Shown piece by piece: positions 5,104 to 5,206 of a stretch of DNA of 5,206 nt; the stretch's first letter is position 1; every line of letters starts with the position of its first letter. The notes beneath the pieces were generated by a model, which saw only the letters and a list, made by a program, of their open reading frames with translations, did not search any database and was not told the origin of the DNA. The translations under genes and the position numbers were made by a program. The stretch comes from Helicobacteraceae bacterium (GTDB lineage Bacteria > Campylobacterota > Campylobacteria > Campylobacterales > Helicobacteraceae), in contig JARHYY010000142.1 in assembly GCA_029258405.1 (NCBI GenBank), forward strand, positions 1 through 5,206. Direction: 5' to 3'.

Positions 5104-5206
5104 TATATACTCTATCCAATCATAAATCTAAAAACTGTGCAACTTGTTCCCCTACAAATATTTACAAGCATAAAACAATGAGTTTAAGTAAAATAAACTA
5201 TATCTC
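5104..5206. other. Terminal AT-rich stretch, no gene seen
   Basis: No supported gene. An ATG at 5178-5180 (ATGAGTTTAAGTAAA) stays open to the window end but has no Shine-Dalgarno and only nine codons are visible, so it cannot be called. The plus strand remains poor in G. Confidence 0.5.

Noticed and set aside
5136..5170. CTTGT...ACAAG inverted repeat as a terminator
   Set aside because: A five-base stem with a long loop and no T run; not distinguishable from chance.
5178..5206. Possible gene start ATGAGTTTAAG at the window end
   Set aside because: Only nine codons are visible and no Shine-Dalgarno precedes it.

Overview
The window looks like chromosomal DNA of a Helicobacter-type campylobacterotan, probably an enterohepatic rather than a gastric species. 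It is strongly AT-rich. Promoter-like sites are clean TATAAT boxes without convincing -35 boxes, as in epsilon-proteobacterial sigma-80 promoters. The gene order ribosomal protein L25 (rplY/ctc), peptidyl-tRNA hydrolase (pth), LptF/LptG-family permease is, from memory, the HP1496-HP1497-HP1498 order of H. pylori. The species cannot be named from the sequence alone.

Layout, all genes on the + strand. Positions 1-303 hold no credible gene but contain two TATAAT boxes, short direct repeats and a G7-T-G3 tract. Positions 304-606 encode a small lipoprotein with unusually regular cysteines. Positions 640-2712 encode a 690-residue protein with one N-terminal membrane anchor and three repeats of about 175 residues, best read as an AsmA-like envelope protein. 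A new promoter in the 57-base gap then starts rplY (2770-3306), pth (3323-3895) and the permease gene (3895-4956), which are tightly packed; pth and the permease gene overlap by one base (TAATG). Beyond a weak stem-loop, a further TATAAT box and a good Shine-Dalgarno lead into a 22-codon reading frame interrupted by a C9 tract (5035-5103). No longer frame follows before the window ends.

Functionally there are two themes. rplY and pth serve translation: a 5S rRNA-binding protein and recycling of stalled peptidyl-tRNA. The lipoprotein, the AsmA-like protein and the LptF/G-type permease all point to the cell envelope, the permease to lipopolysaccharide export and the AsmA-like protein plausibly to lipid or outer-membrane homeostasis.

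The least ordinary parts are the two flanks and the lipoprotein. The flanks carry long C/G tracts in opposite orientation, lie in strikingly strand-asymmetric DNA, and share a series of short blocks in the same order when one is inverted. They may be two copies of one short repeat family. The G tract sits where it could be in the leader of the lipoprotein mRNA, reminiscent of the H. pylori tlpB leader G-repeat that is targeted by the sRNA RepG. No mobile element, CRISPR array, tRNA or rRNA gene was recognised.
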